This document shows positions 1-7,311 of a stretch of DNA of 25,615 nt, one piece after another. The position numbers and the translations under genes are program-made. This DNA comes from JAJZSS01 sp964463505 (GTDB taxonomy: Bacteria > Chloroflexota > Anaerolineae > Anaerolineales > UBA4823). Positions within the stretch are counted from its first letter, which is position 1. Each line of letters begins with the position of its first letter. The notes beneath the pieces are model-generated. The model searched no databases, was not told the DNA's origin, and worked only from the letters and a program-made list of their open reading frames with translations. The stretch spans positions 1 through 25,615 of the forward strand of contig CAYXDC010000046.1 of assembly GCA_964463505.1 (NCBI GenBank). The letters run 5' to 3'.

Positions 1-28
1 ACTATAATCGGGTATCATAAAATCCGCA

Positions 29-42
29 TTGACTTAAGTCAA
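29..42. promoter_or_regulatory. FNR/Dnr-type palindromic operator
   Basis: TTGACTTAAGTCAA is a perfect 14-bp palindrome with the layout TTGAC-N4-GTCAA, one base per half-site away from the FNR consensus TTGAT-N4-ATCAA. Its centre lies about 68 bp upstream of the TTG start of the Crp/Fnr gene at 104, a position that would suit autoregulation or control by one of the two neighbouring Crp/Fnr proteins. A TATAAT sequence occurs upstream of it at 3-8, so both activation and repression layouts are possible. Binding is inferred, not shown. Confidence 0.6.
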
Positions 43-103
43 AATATCAATTTTCACAGTACTTTTTTCATTCGATGTACCAAATTATTTACAGAGGCAC
101 CCT

Positions 104-778
104 TTGCTAACGCTCTCCCAGATGCTCGCCAAAGATGTGATTTTCCAAATGCTACCATCCAGAGAAATCGAGTCTCTTGCTGAGCAAGCGATCCTTCGTA
201 AAATCCAACGCGGTGAATTCGTTTGTCACCAGGGTGAAGAATGGCCATATGCTGCTTTCATCTCCCGTGGTGAGTTGCGATGGGCAATCCTTTCGCTGAG
301 TGGGCGTGAACAAGTCTTGTTCCGCGTCAGGCACGGCGAATCATTTTGGGCACACACCTTGTTTGACAAACAGCCCATGCCCGGCTTCTTGACGGCAACC
401 ATGCCTACTCAGATCTATCTCTGGTCCCAGGCTGTCCTTACACCTATCCTTAACCGCAATCCATCTGTCTTATGGGCGCTCCTGGGACGACAGACCAGTA
501 CTATGCGCAAAGCACGTGAAGTCATCTATGGCCTGGCTTTCAGTCCTGTTGCTGGGCGATTGGCCCGCTTACTACTTGATCAATCTGGCGGACAGGAGAA
601 CGAACCTGTTCAACGCGAGATGACTTTAGGCGAGATCGCAGCGACCGTGGCTTCGTCCCAGGAAGTCGTTTGCCGGGTGCTTTACCAGTTCCACAGCGAT
701 GAACTGATCGAGCTCAATCGGGCAAATTTCAAGATTATCGATCGAGTAGCCCTTGAAAATCTAACTGAGAAACTATAA
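104..778 (+). CDS. Crp/Fnr family transcriptional regulator (copy 1)
   Basis: A 224-residue Crp/Fnr-family regulator: an N-terminal effector-binding beta-roll (about residues 12-125), a dimerisation helix (about 125-155) and a C-terminal winged helix (about 170-215). The recognition helix carries E187-V-V-C190-R191, matching the ExxSR pattern of FNR-type proteins with Cys in place of Ser. The cAMP-contacting signature of true CRP is not present, and there is no N-terminal cysteine cluster for a [4Fe-4S] centre as in E. coli FNR, so the signal is unknown. The TTG at 104 is preferred because AGAGG (93-97) stands 6 nt before it; an ATG at 122 is the alternative. It is a sister of the regulator at 1867-2529, sharing an E-x-WPY motif near residue 46 and a FW pair near 81. 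It is convergent with the membrane protein gene at 800-1426. Confidence 0.9.
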   Translation: MLTLSQMLAKDVIFQMLPSREIESLAEQAILRKIQRGEFVCHQGEEWPYAAFISRGELRWAILSLSGREQVLFRVRHGESFWAHTLFDKQPMPGFLTATMPTQIYLWSQAVLTPILNRNPSVLWALLGRQTSTMRKAREVIYGLAFSPVAGRLARLLLDQSGGQENEPVQREMTLGEIAATVASSQEVVCRVLYQFHSDELIELNRANFKIIDRVALENLTEKL

Positions 779-788
779 TTTCAAGGGC
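749..788 (+). terminator. Possible stem-loop at the end of the first Crp/Fnr gene
   Basis: GCCCTTGAAA (749-758) and TTTCAAGGGC (779-788) form a perfect 10-bp inverted repeat around a 20-nt loop that contains the stop codon. It sits between the convergent genes ending at 778 and 800. There is no clear T-run after the stem on either strand, so function as an intrinsic terminator is uncertain. Confidence 0.35.
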
Positions 789-799
789 ATATACTTAAA

Positions 800-1426
800 T
801 CAGGTCTTTGGCCGCAGGATATCCCGGGTAAAGCCCCAGGTAAACGCCAGAGCCATCAACAGCAGGAGCGGTGCAAGGATCATCAGTACAAAATCCTGGC
901 TGAAGAACAACAACTGACGCCCCATCGTCAAGAACGCCAGGGCGATGCCCCCCAAACCGATCAAAACACCACCAATCCCCACCCAATAAAATCCACTGGC
1001 TCCCTTTTTAGTTATGAATGGGCCTAAGAAAATAATCAACCCTGCCACACCATGGAATAGGGGCACGGCCACTTTTTTCAGGGAATCCATGCCTCCGATG
1101 CTGGTGATCGCAATCGCCAGCAGTCCTAGCGTAGCGAACCATAAGTAGGGGCGTGTCCATTGGGGGAAGTATTGACGCACAAGCCCGACAGAGATCCCGA
1201 AGGGGATCAGGCTAGCGACAGTCAGGACCAACGGCGAGGCTAATATACCAAAGCCCAGGAAGATCAATAGCAAACCCGAGACTAACAGCACCGTGAAACC
1301 CAACATGTAGTAGAGGTCATAAAGACCTTTTTTTGCTGAGTAACGTTGGCTAAATCGCCAGAGTAAATAGATGGCTACTAAACCCGTCAATAATAAGACC
1401 AGATTATCAAAAGAAAACAGGTTCAT
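800..1426 (-). CDS. Polytopic membrane protein of unknown function (7 TM)
   Basis: A 208-residue very hydrophobic protein with about seven predicted membrane segments (roughly 8-24, 35-60, 64-86, 92-112, 119-139, 145-166, 175-199) and short polar loops. No catalytic or metal-binding motif is evident; a single conserved-looking H sits in segment five within PLFHGVAG. I do not recognise the family. The start is supported by GAGGAG shortly upstream of the ATG. It lies downstream of the BON-domain gene (1500-1817) on the same strand with a 73-bp gap, so the two may be co-transcribed, and it is convergent with the Crp/Fnr gene at 104-778. Context suggests a membrane function controlled by the surrounding regulators, but nothing in the sequence identifies it. 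Confidence 0.75.
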   Translation of the reverse strand: MNLFSFDNLVLLLTGLVAIYLLWRFSQRYSAKKGLYDLYYMLGFTVLLVSGLLLIFLGFGILASPLVLTVASLIPFGISVGLVRQYFPQWTRPYLWFATLGLLAIAITSIGGMDSLKKVAVPLFHGVAGLIIFLGPFITKKGASGFYWVGIGGVLIGLGGIALAFLTMGRQLLFFSQDFVLMILAPLLLLMALAFTWGFTRDILRPKT

Positions 1427-1499
1427 GATCTAGCTCCTCATTTCAAGAATGATTCCAACCTTAGCAGATCATCGATCTGGTCGGTGGGAAGATCCATAG

Positions 1500-1817
1500 T
1501 TATTTAATTATGGGCTCCTTTTCATCAAATTCAAGCTGAATCGTGCGCGAGGGAGATGGTGCACCGGGCGCCTGGATACGGTTTACCACGCCTCGCACGC
1601 CATTTACACTACTGACGATTTGCTCAACTGCTTCCCACGCTGCTCGAGATGAAGCATCACCGGCAAGATGAACAATCCCATCCAGAACTCCAACCCGCAA
1701 ACCAGATACATCCAGCAAGCCTTTGGATTGCAGTGCATTCAGAACCTCTTGTCTTAATTGTTCATCCTGGCTCAAGTCTGCCATGCGCGGTTTCAGGACC
1801 TCCCTCATCTCTTCCAT
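1500..1817 (-). CDS. Small BON-domain protein
   Basis: A 105-residue soluble protein. Residues about 18-83 match the BON domain pattern: an N-terminal helix (QLRQEVLNAL), then the strand motif V-x-DGIVHLAGDASS, a helix (AAWEAVEQIV) and the closing strand VNGVRGVVNRI. BON domains occur in OsmY-like and other envelope or phospholipid-associated proteins and are thought to bind membranes or other ligands. No signal peptide is visible, so it may act in the cytoplasm or at the inner membrane face. The ATG at 1817 has no good ribosome binding site; internal ATG codons at 1808 or 1784 are possible. It lies 73 bp upstream of the membrane protein gene at 800-1426 and 49 bp downstream of the Crp/Fnr gene at 1867-2529, both on the same strand. 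Confidence 0.8.
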   Translation of the reverse strand: MEEMREVLKPRMADLSQDEQLRQEVLNALQSKGLLDVSGLRVGVLDGIVHLAGDASSRAAWEAVEQIVSSVNGVRGVVNRIQAPGAPSPSRTIQLEFDEKEPIIK

Positions 1818-1850
1818 TGATTAATTTACACAAAAAGGCATCTTGTGTAT

Positions 1851-1864
1851 ATGACTAAAGTCTT
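1851..1864. promoter_or_regulatory. Weak FNR-like site upstream of the BON gene
   Basis: ATGACTAAAGTCTT keeps the core TGAC-N4-GTC of the palindrome at 29-42 (7 of 10 half-site positions). It is placed 34 bp upstream of the BON gene start at 1817 and downstream of the 1867-2529 gene. The match is imperfect and could be chance. Confidence 0.3.
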
Positions 1865-1866
1865 AT

Positions 1867-2529
1867 TCAACGCCCAGCCAGCCTTACCAGACCAGCCTGG
1901 TCAGACAAATAGAATTCTGTACGTGTCACCTCGATCAATTTTTCATCCGCCAGCCTGTATAGGATACGGCAAACCATCTCACGTGTCGTCCCGATGTAAG
2001 CCGCCATTTCATCAAGCGTTAGATTACGAGCCAGACATCCATCCGGGCTTTCTTTAAAATTATCCAACAACAAGCGTGCCAGGCGACTGGCCACCGGTTG
2101 GAAAGCAAGCTCTTCAACCATTGTGCTGGCTTTGTGCATACGAGCGATTAATAGATTGCACAAACCCCAGGCAACCTCCCCATTATTTATTAAGTAAGGC
2201 AACAGGCTATCACGGTCCCAGAGCACGAGCTGGCTATCTTCGGCTGCCATTAATGTGACCGGTGAGCTAAGTTCCGGCTTGAAGAAACTCATCCCCCAAA
2301 ATACATCTCCCTTTGAGAATTTCCCCATTACCAGGCTACGTCCTTCGACAGACTCTTTGACTGCCGAAAGCACACCATTCTCTACAAGAAATAAATACGG
2401 CCAAATCTCCCCCTGGTAAAAGATGAACTGGCCACGCGGGTAATTACGCCTGATCGTCAGGCACTCGATCTGCTTAAGCTGATCCGGTTTTAAGCCGACA
2501 AAAATGGAATTTAGCAAAGTTGTTTCCAT
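1867..2529 (-). CDS. Crp/Fnr family transcriptional regulator (copy 2)
   Basis: A 220-residue Crp/Fnr regulator with an effector beta-roll (about 15-120), a long dimer helix (about 122-155) and a winged-helix domain (about 168-210). The recognition helix reads TREMVCRILYRL, giving E184-x-x-C187-R188, the same ExxCR pattern as the regulator at 104-778. The two also share E-x-WPY (residues 41-45 here), FWG/FWA after a G-[DE] turn, and LAF-x-PVA-x-RLARLLLD, so they form one subfamily. A cyclic-nucleotide phosphate cassette is not recognisable and there is no cysteine cluster at the N-terminus. It is transcribed divergently from the membrane protein gene at 2662 across a 132-bp AT-rich spacer, suggesting that it controls that gene, itself, or both. 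Its effector cannot be told from the sequence. Confidence 0.9.
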   Translation of the reverse strand: METTLLNSIFVGLKPDQLKQIECLTIRRNYPRGQFIFYQGEIWPYLFLVENGVLSAVKESVEGRSLVMGKFSKGDVFWGMSFFKPELSSPVTLMAAEDSQLVLWDRDSLLPYLINNGEVAWGLCNLLIARMHKASTMVEELAFQPVASRLARLLLDNFKESPDGCLARNLTLDEMAAYIGTTREMVCRILYRLADEKLIEVTRTEFYLSDQAGLVRLAGR

Positions 2530-2606
2530 CAGATGGTTCGCCTCAGATCTGGATTTATCTTAACGCAAAGACAACCAGTTCCACAAATGCTATATATAAC
2601 ACAGTA

Positions 2607-2626
2607 TTATAGTAACTAATCTATAA
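2607..2626. promoter_or_regulatory. Inverted repeat in the divergent spacer 2530-2661
   Basis: TTATAG and CTATAA form a 6-bp inverted repeat separated by 8 nt in the spacer between the divergent Crp/Fnr gene (start 2529) and the membrane protein gene (start 2662). It is a possible operator or promoter element, but the region is very AT-rich and such repeats arise by chance. The downstream gene has a strong AAGGAGG at 2648-2654. Confidence 0.25.
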
Positions 2627-2661
2627 ACATAACATTATATAGGACACAAGGAGGATCTGCC

Positions 2662-3534
2662 ATGAAAGAGTCTTCAAACAATGCCCGCACCTGGATGGCA
2701 ATTCTGGCAATATTAGTAGGGGTCTTTTGTGTGATTATTGCACCTGTCATCACCCAAACATCCTTAGAGAGGGTGCTCACCGAGCTCATGGTAGTAGCCA
2801 AGGAAAAACCACAATACTCCAGCGGACTACCAATCTTTGGATTGTTCTACCCTGTTTGGCGTGCGATAATTTTTATCGCAGGCATCGCCCTACTAGCTAT
2901 AGCAGCCAAGATCTATCAGGGTGAAGAATGGACTTATCCGGTCGCACTGACAGCCTATGCAATGCCTTCGATCGGCGGGATGTTCATGTTCCTTCCGTAT
3001 ATCAGTTGGGTCGGAGGTTTTCCATTGCCCATGGTCATCTCCTGGGTAGGACTGGTGGGCTTTGCTGCAACCATTTTATTACGCACTGGAAAACGATCCG
3101 AGAAATTTATCGAACTCGGCACCATGGTTTTCATCGGCATGTTAGCAACACACAGTTTTACACTTGGCATCGGCAGCCAAAGAATGCTCATGGTGCGCCC
3201 CGGAAAACCTTTGTTCGAAGGGCTGGAATACTGGATCCTCACCTGGGTCGGCGAAGTAGATTGGATTGCCACATTGATGTTAATCATTGCCATCCCACTT
3301 CTGGCGCTGCGTAAACCCAGTGGTTGGTGGTTGGCATTGATAGCCACACTGGCAATTCTGGCTATCGACACCCCCACCCAGGTGATCCGCACAGCGACCT
3401 TTGATTATCTTTACGGAGCGCTGTTAGCATTAGGCGCCTTGTTCTTCCTTTTCCTACCCTCCATACTTGAACGTTATAGCAAGAAAACACCGGAGATAAC
3501 TCAAAACCTGGCAGATCCAACAGGCACAAACTAA
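2662..3534 (+). CDS. Polytopic membrane protein of unknown function (8 TM)
   Basis: A 290-residue integral membrane protein with about eight membrane segments (near 10-31, 60-84, 92-112, 118-140, 150-172, 195-215, 222-240, 245-268). An extended loop with polar residues lies between segments one and two. There is no signal peptide distinct from the first segment and no recognisable catalytic motif; scattered His residues do not form an evident haem or metal site. The start is firm: AAGGAGG at 2648-2654 lies 7 nt before the ATG. It is divergent from the Crp/Fnr gene at 1867-2529, which makes it a likely regulatory target, and its transcript ends at the bidirectional terminator at 3560-3600. The C-terminus after the last segment is a short hydrophilic tail. 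I do not recognise the family. Confidence 0.8.
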   Translation: MKESSNNARTWMAILAILVGVFCVIIAPVITQTSLERVLTELMVVAKEKPQYSSGLPIFGLFYPVWRAIIFIAGIALLAIAAKIYQGEEWTYPVALTAYAMPSIGGMFMFLPYISWVGGFPLPMVISWVGLVGFAATILLRTGKRSEKFIELGTMVFIGMLATHSFTLGIGSQRMLMVRPGKPLFEGLEYWILTWVGEVDWIATLMLIIAIPLLALRKPSGWWLALIATLAILAIDTPTQVIRTATFDYLYGALLALGALFFLFLPSILERYSKKTPEITQNLADPTGTN

Positions 3535-3559
3535 AAGCTTACTATTGTCACGATAAAAA

Positions 3560-3600
3560 ACAGCCTGTATTTATAAAGAATACAGGCTGTCACAATTTTT
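3560..3600. terminator. Bidirectional rho-independent terminator
   Basis: ACAGCCTGTATT (3560-3571) and AATACAGGCTGT (3579-3590) form a perfect 12-bp stem with a 7-nt loop. On the + strand it is followed by CACAATTTTT; on the - strand the stem is followed directly by a T-run from the A-run at 3555-3559. It lies between the convergent genes 2662-3534 and 3624-4310 and fits termination of both. Confidence 0.88.
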
Positions 3601-3623
3601 GTATACGACTCAAGTCCTGTCGA

Positions 3624-4310
3624 CTATCGATTGGCACGCACTTCCAGCTCTTCTGGTTTTAGGATAATAATCCCCTGGCGCTCGACATGCAATATTCCAT
3701 CCTGCTCCAGGGATCGCAGTACTCTGCCCAGGACATCTCTGACTGTCCCAAGCCGTGTTGACATTTCATCAAACGTCGTCCATGGCCGGCGTGGCACAAT
3801 CATTTTTCCATCCTGCTCTTCTGCATGCTGAAGCAGTGTACGTGCCAGGCGCGCCTCAACACTGCGCAAAGATAAATCTTCTACCAGACTGACATAATAC
3901 AATATTCGTTCGCTCAACCGACGGATGATAGCAACTGAAAGTTCGTTATGTTGCTTGATTAATCGCATAATCTCAATCTTGGAGATGCTCCATAACTTGA
4001 CTGGCTCAAGTGCTAAAACAGTACCCGGATAAGGGACGCCTGTAAAAACGGCAACATCTCCGAATACTTCCCCAGGATGCAAAAAGAGCAAGGCTTGTTC
4101 GCGCCCATCCGGTGACATACGCACAGATTTTACCCAGCCCGATTCCAAGATATACAGCCTGTCGGCGGGTTCACCTTGCAAAAATATCACCTGCCCGGCC
4201 GGGTAGCTTCTGCACACAGCCACCTGAAGGATATCAGCCTGAACATGCTCAGGCAGCTCGGCAAAGTGCCTGACCAGATTTAATGTGTGGGCGGCGTTTC
4301 CTGCATCCAT
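3624..4310 (-). CDS. Crp/Fnr family transcriptional regulator (copy 3, CRP-like helix)
   Basis: A 228-residue Crp/Fnr regulator with a cyclic-nucleotide-binding-like beta-roll (about 15-125, including GEPADRLYILESG and GEVFGDVAVF), a dimerisation helix (about 125-160) and a winged helix (about 178-212). Its recognition helix reads VRDVLGRVLRSL, giving R191-D192-x-x-G195-R196, closer to the RETVGR of CRP than to the ExxCR of the two other regulators in this window. It therefore probably reads a different operator. After the GD turn it has VPYPGTV rather than the RSA of cAMP-binding proteins, so cAMP is unlikely and the effector is unknown. It is divergent from the SGNH hydrolase gene (4528) and ends at the bidirectional terminator at 3560-3600. 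No clear ribosome binding site precedes the ATG. Confidence 0.9.
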   Translation of the reverse strand: MDAGNAAHTLNLVRHFAELPEHVQADILQVAVCRSYPAGQVIFLQGEPADRLYILESGWVKSVRMSPDGREQALLFLHPGEVFGDVAVFTGVPYPGTVLALEPVKLWSISKIEIMRLIKQHNELSVAIIRRLSERILYYVSLVEDLSLRSVEARLARTLLQHAEEQDGKMIVPRRPWTTFDEMSTRLGTVRDVLGRVLRSLEQDGILHVERQGIIILKPEELEVRANR

Positions 4311-4527
4311 TGCATTTAGAGGTGATTAATCAGACGATTATGTGCAGGCTCATTTTACACTACCCTGGAAAGAACTCCCAAATCACATTACTACTCGCTG
4401 TTATAATCGGGCTTGAGATCAATTTCACCGGGAGATAACAGGATTGATCGGGATGATTCATCTGTACCTGATAGAATTGAAATATCCAATTCAAAGTTTT
4501 TAAACTGGATCACTAGTGTAGGTCTCC
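4311..4527. promoter_or_regulatory. Divergent promoter region with short palindromes
   Basis: This 217-bp spacer separates the divergent Crp/Fnr gene (start 4310) and SGNH hydrolase gene (start 4528). It holds TGATTAATCA (4323-4332), a perfect 10-bp palindrome 12 nt from the regulator start, a TATAATCGGG at 4402-4411 that could be a -10 element for the + strand gene, and TTGAGATCAA at 4413-4422. The ten bases at 4402-4411 also occur at 3-12. None has a convincing -35 partner. Confidence 0.35.
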
Positions 4528-5592
4528 ATGAAGATCACTCTTGGAATATATGCAATTCTTGTGGTTACTTTATTATTCTTTACACCCATCTTTATCGTGC
4601 AGGCAAGCCTCTATAATAGCCAGCCAGAACACGAACAATCAGCTCCAGAGACCCTGCCAGATACCTGGATCTATCTTCCATTAATGAATTCGCCTGTAAT
4701 CACTGAATACGCGGCTGCGGACGGCGGGGTCACGATACATGTACCTGAGACCGGTCGCTATATTATGATCGGTGATAGTATAAGTTACGGCAGCCAATTT
4801 CTAGGTGCCAACACTTTTGAAGATATTTGCGTTGACCGCTGGCCTTTCAGTGAACAATTATCCATCGATACAGGCATCCTTACCTCAGCCGACCTCGACC
4901 GAGGCCACAGCATTCTCTCGCCATTTTTGGTACAGGTCGTCGACGGTATTACGGTAGAATACTGCAATCCTGGCGCAGATGACCCCATGATGAACACATC
5001 TGTACCAAGCTCCACGACCACAGAATGGCTGGAAGAACTCCGTTTCTTTCCTGTAGTGCAGCAAGAACTGAACAACCCTGCCAATCCCGTGGTGCTTATG
5101 TTGATCGGCGCAGATGTCTTCGCAGAAAAGAACGATAAGCCTCCAGTGAATATCGATGAATACACACAAAATCTCGGAAAACTAATCGCCTACTTTACCA
5201 CTTTTAACAAAGTTACTTATATTGCGCATTTTCCGCATGTACGCCTGGGATCATTCATTCCAGCCGGTGATCTTCAAGCAACGAACGATCTGATCGATGC
5301 CATTAACTTGCGCATTGACGAGCTGGTCTCTTCGAATGGTTATCTGGATACCGAAACAGGTCTGTTTGTCGAGTTCGGGCAACTAATCATCGAACAAGAC
5401 GGCTTACGCTTATGGATCAATTTTGCCCAGTCAGGACCCGCGCTCGCGCAACTGTCAGACACTTTTCCAGATAATTACTATGCGGAAGACGGCTTGCATT
5501 ATCATGCTGATGGATATAATGCCATGGGCACTGCGTGGGCAGATTCATTGAAGGCTCGCATCAAAGTGCTTCAAGCGGAGTGGTTACCGTAA
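4528..5592 (+). CDS. Secreted SGNH/GDSL-family hydrolase
   Basis: A 354-residue exported protein. A signal peptide (about 1-26, hydrophobic core AILVVTLLFF) is followed by a linker and the segment WIYLPLMNSP (47-56). The SGNH domain starts near 75: MIGDSISYG gives block I with nucleophile Ser84, and DGLHYHADGY gives the block V Asp321/His324 pair. Block III reads LIGAD (192-196) instead of the usual GxND, so the oxyanion Asn is altered or shifted. Cys101 and Cys146 could form a disulphide outside the cell. SGNH enzymes cleave esters, often acetyl groups on carbohydrates, so a role in trimming surface glycans is possible but the substrate is unknown. Its first 56 residues align without gaps to the secreted protein at 5864. 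A terminator follows at 5663-5690. Confidence 0.82.
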   Translation: MKITLGIYAILVVTLLFFTPIFIVQASLYNSQPEHEQSAPETLPDTWIYLPLMNSPVITEYAAADGGVTIHVPETGRYIMIGDSISYGSQFLGANTFEDICVDRWPFSEQLSIDTGILTSADLDRGHSILSPFLVQVVDGITVEYCNPGADDPMMNTSVPSSTTTEWLEELRFFPVVQQELNNPANPVVLMLIGADVFAEKNDKPPVNIDEYTQNLGKLIAYFTTFNKVTYIAHFPHVRLGSFIPAGDLQATNDLIDAINLRIDELVSSNGYLDTETGLFVEFGQLIIEQDGLRLWINFAQSGPALAQLSDTFPDNYYAEDGLHYHADGYNAMGTAWADSLKARIKVLQAEWLP

Positions 5593-5662
5593 GTCATCTC
5601 ATAAAAGTTCAGCCATTGTCCCATATATAGCACCTCTCTTAAGAGTAATAGATAGACACTCT

Positions 5663-5690
5663 CACCAGCCCAGACCAGGCTGGTGTTTTT
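5663..5690 (+). terminator. Rho-independent terminator after the SGNH gene
   Basis: CACCAGCC (5663-5670) and GGCTGGTG (5678-5685) form a perfect 8-bp GC-rich stem with a 7-nt loop, followed directly by TTTTT (5686-5690). It lies 71 bp downstream of the SGNH hydrolase stop. The rest of the spacer up to 5863 is AT-rich and shows no gene; it should hold the promoter of the gene starting at 5864. Confidence 0.85.
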
Positions 5691-5863
5691 ACATTTGCGT
5701 ATTTAATCTCTCTCGCCGGAGATTTAAGCAACCCATAAACAATTTGTAAGGAATTTAGCGATCCTCACCTGCTAAAATCAATCATAACAATAAACATAAT
5801 GGTTTGCACAAACTAATATATATACAGAGATATTTACTGCTCTAAATAAACACAAAGGTACCC

Positions 5864-7311
5864 ATGAAAATTTCTCTCAGAAGCCTGCTGCTTCTATTTG
5901 TCGGAGTACTCCTTGTCAATCCCCTGCAGATTGTGCTGGCGGATTTCCAACAAGATCAGCCTTTACCTGAGCAATCTTCTTCAGAAACTGCCGAGGATGC
6001 ATGGGTCTATCTACCGCTCCTGAACACCCCGACCGGTAGCAGTCCGATCCCCGATGTTCGCCGAGTCAATGCGCCTTTTGTCGATCCCAATTTGTCCGAT
6101 GATCCAGAGCGAGATTCGACCATTTTCTGGTTCGGCAAAGTGACACCGGATGAAAACTACACAGATGTGCGTGTGCGGTACGAGAACAATCGTGTGGTTT
6201 TCCATGTAGAAGTGTTTGACCGTTTGCTCTGGTATGATAAAACTACTGCTCCAAACCCCGCAACTTTTTCCAGCTGGGACTCAGTAACTTTGTTGTTCAA
6301 GCTGGATACATCCACAGCATCAGCGCCAACTCGCAATAGTTATCGGATTGACGCCATGGTCAATCACTGGGAACCCAGGCTTAATTATCAAAAGTTTTAC
6401 CGCGGGAATGGAACCGACTGGGAAGCAGTTGATCTGGGATTAACTACTATTTCCGGTTGGTCCGGAGATGCCTTCAACAACACAATCGAAGATCGAGGCT
6501 GGCTGATGCGATTCAGCCTGCCCTATAGCAATCTGGGGCTTTCCGGAACTCCTCCAGCCGGCACACTCTGGCAGGTTGGATTAATTGTGTATGACAGAGA
6601 TGATACGCTCGGTAGCCCCATTGCCCCCGGCAGCTGGCCTGAAAATATTCAGGTGAATGAGCCGCGCACATGGGGCGAGCTGCATTTCGGAATTCCCAAA
6701 CACCAGCCCCCCTCCCTACCAGCCACAGGCACAGTCATGATTCGCCAGGGGCTTGAGAATACAATCGTTCCTGATGCAGCCATCGGTGGGACTATAGACA
6801 ACCTATGCCCTGGCGATCCCTATTTCATCTGGAATCTGTGGGGCAATATGAATTTTGGCGATGCAGATTCCTTGAATGTCCAAAATCAAGCCAATGTAGC
6901 GGATTGGCCTTGTTTCGCGAAATATTTTGTTACCTTTCCTCTCGATCAGATTCCACCGGGAAAAACAATCCTTTCAGCCTCTTTGATCCTGCATCACTGG
7001 GGTAATAACGGTCCGACGGAATTAGCCGAGTATTCGGTTGTACACGTTTTTTCTATTAATGATGAATGGAATGAATCTTCTTTAACCTGGAACAATGCCC
7101 CCATGGCATTTGAGAATCTCGATCATATTGTAGTGCCACTGGTTGATTGCAGTAATGGCACAACCCAGTATCTCTGGCCGTGCGCGCCTCGCACCTGGGA
7201 TGTCAGCCGAGCTGTAGACCAGGCTTATCGCAGCCAACAACCTGCCCGGTTGGCTCTGTATTCCAGCGATACAGCCATGCACAGTGGCAAACTCTTCACG
7301 ACATCCGAGAC
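5864..7311 (+). CDS. Secreted CBM9-like / DNRLRE-domain protein, cut by assembly gap
   Basis: At least 482 residues are visible before the N-run. The order is: signal peptide (about 1-26), linker with WVYLPLLNTP (47-56), a CBM9/DOMON-like beta-sandwich (about 65-280, with WDSVTLLFKLD and WLMRFSLPYSNLGL) and a DNRLRE-type domain (from about 295, with SASLILHHWG, LTWNNAPMA, TWDVSRAVDQ and ARLALYSSD). CBM9-like modules bind carbohydrate ends; DNRLRE domains are structural modules of extracellular polysaccharide-acting or adhesive proteins. No catalytic domain is seen, so a surface glycan-binding role is inferred. The gap falls close to the expected end of the DNRLRE fold, and the true C-terminus is missing. 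AAAGGT stands a few bases before the ATG. The first 56 residues match the SGNH protein at 4528 without gaps. Confidence 0.8.

Noticed and set aside
2928..3392. Open frames of 128 and 145 codons overlapping the 8-TM gene
   Set aside because: They are out-of-frame or antisense to a gene with a strong ribosome binding site and coherent membrane segments; their compositions are not protein-like.
3605..3618. GACTCAAGTC resembling the FNR-type palindrome
   Set aside because: It lies between a terminator and a gene 3' end, matches only 6 of 10 half-site positions and has no promoter context.
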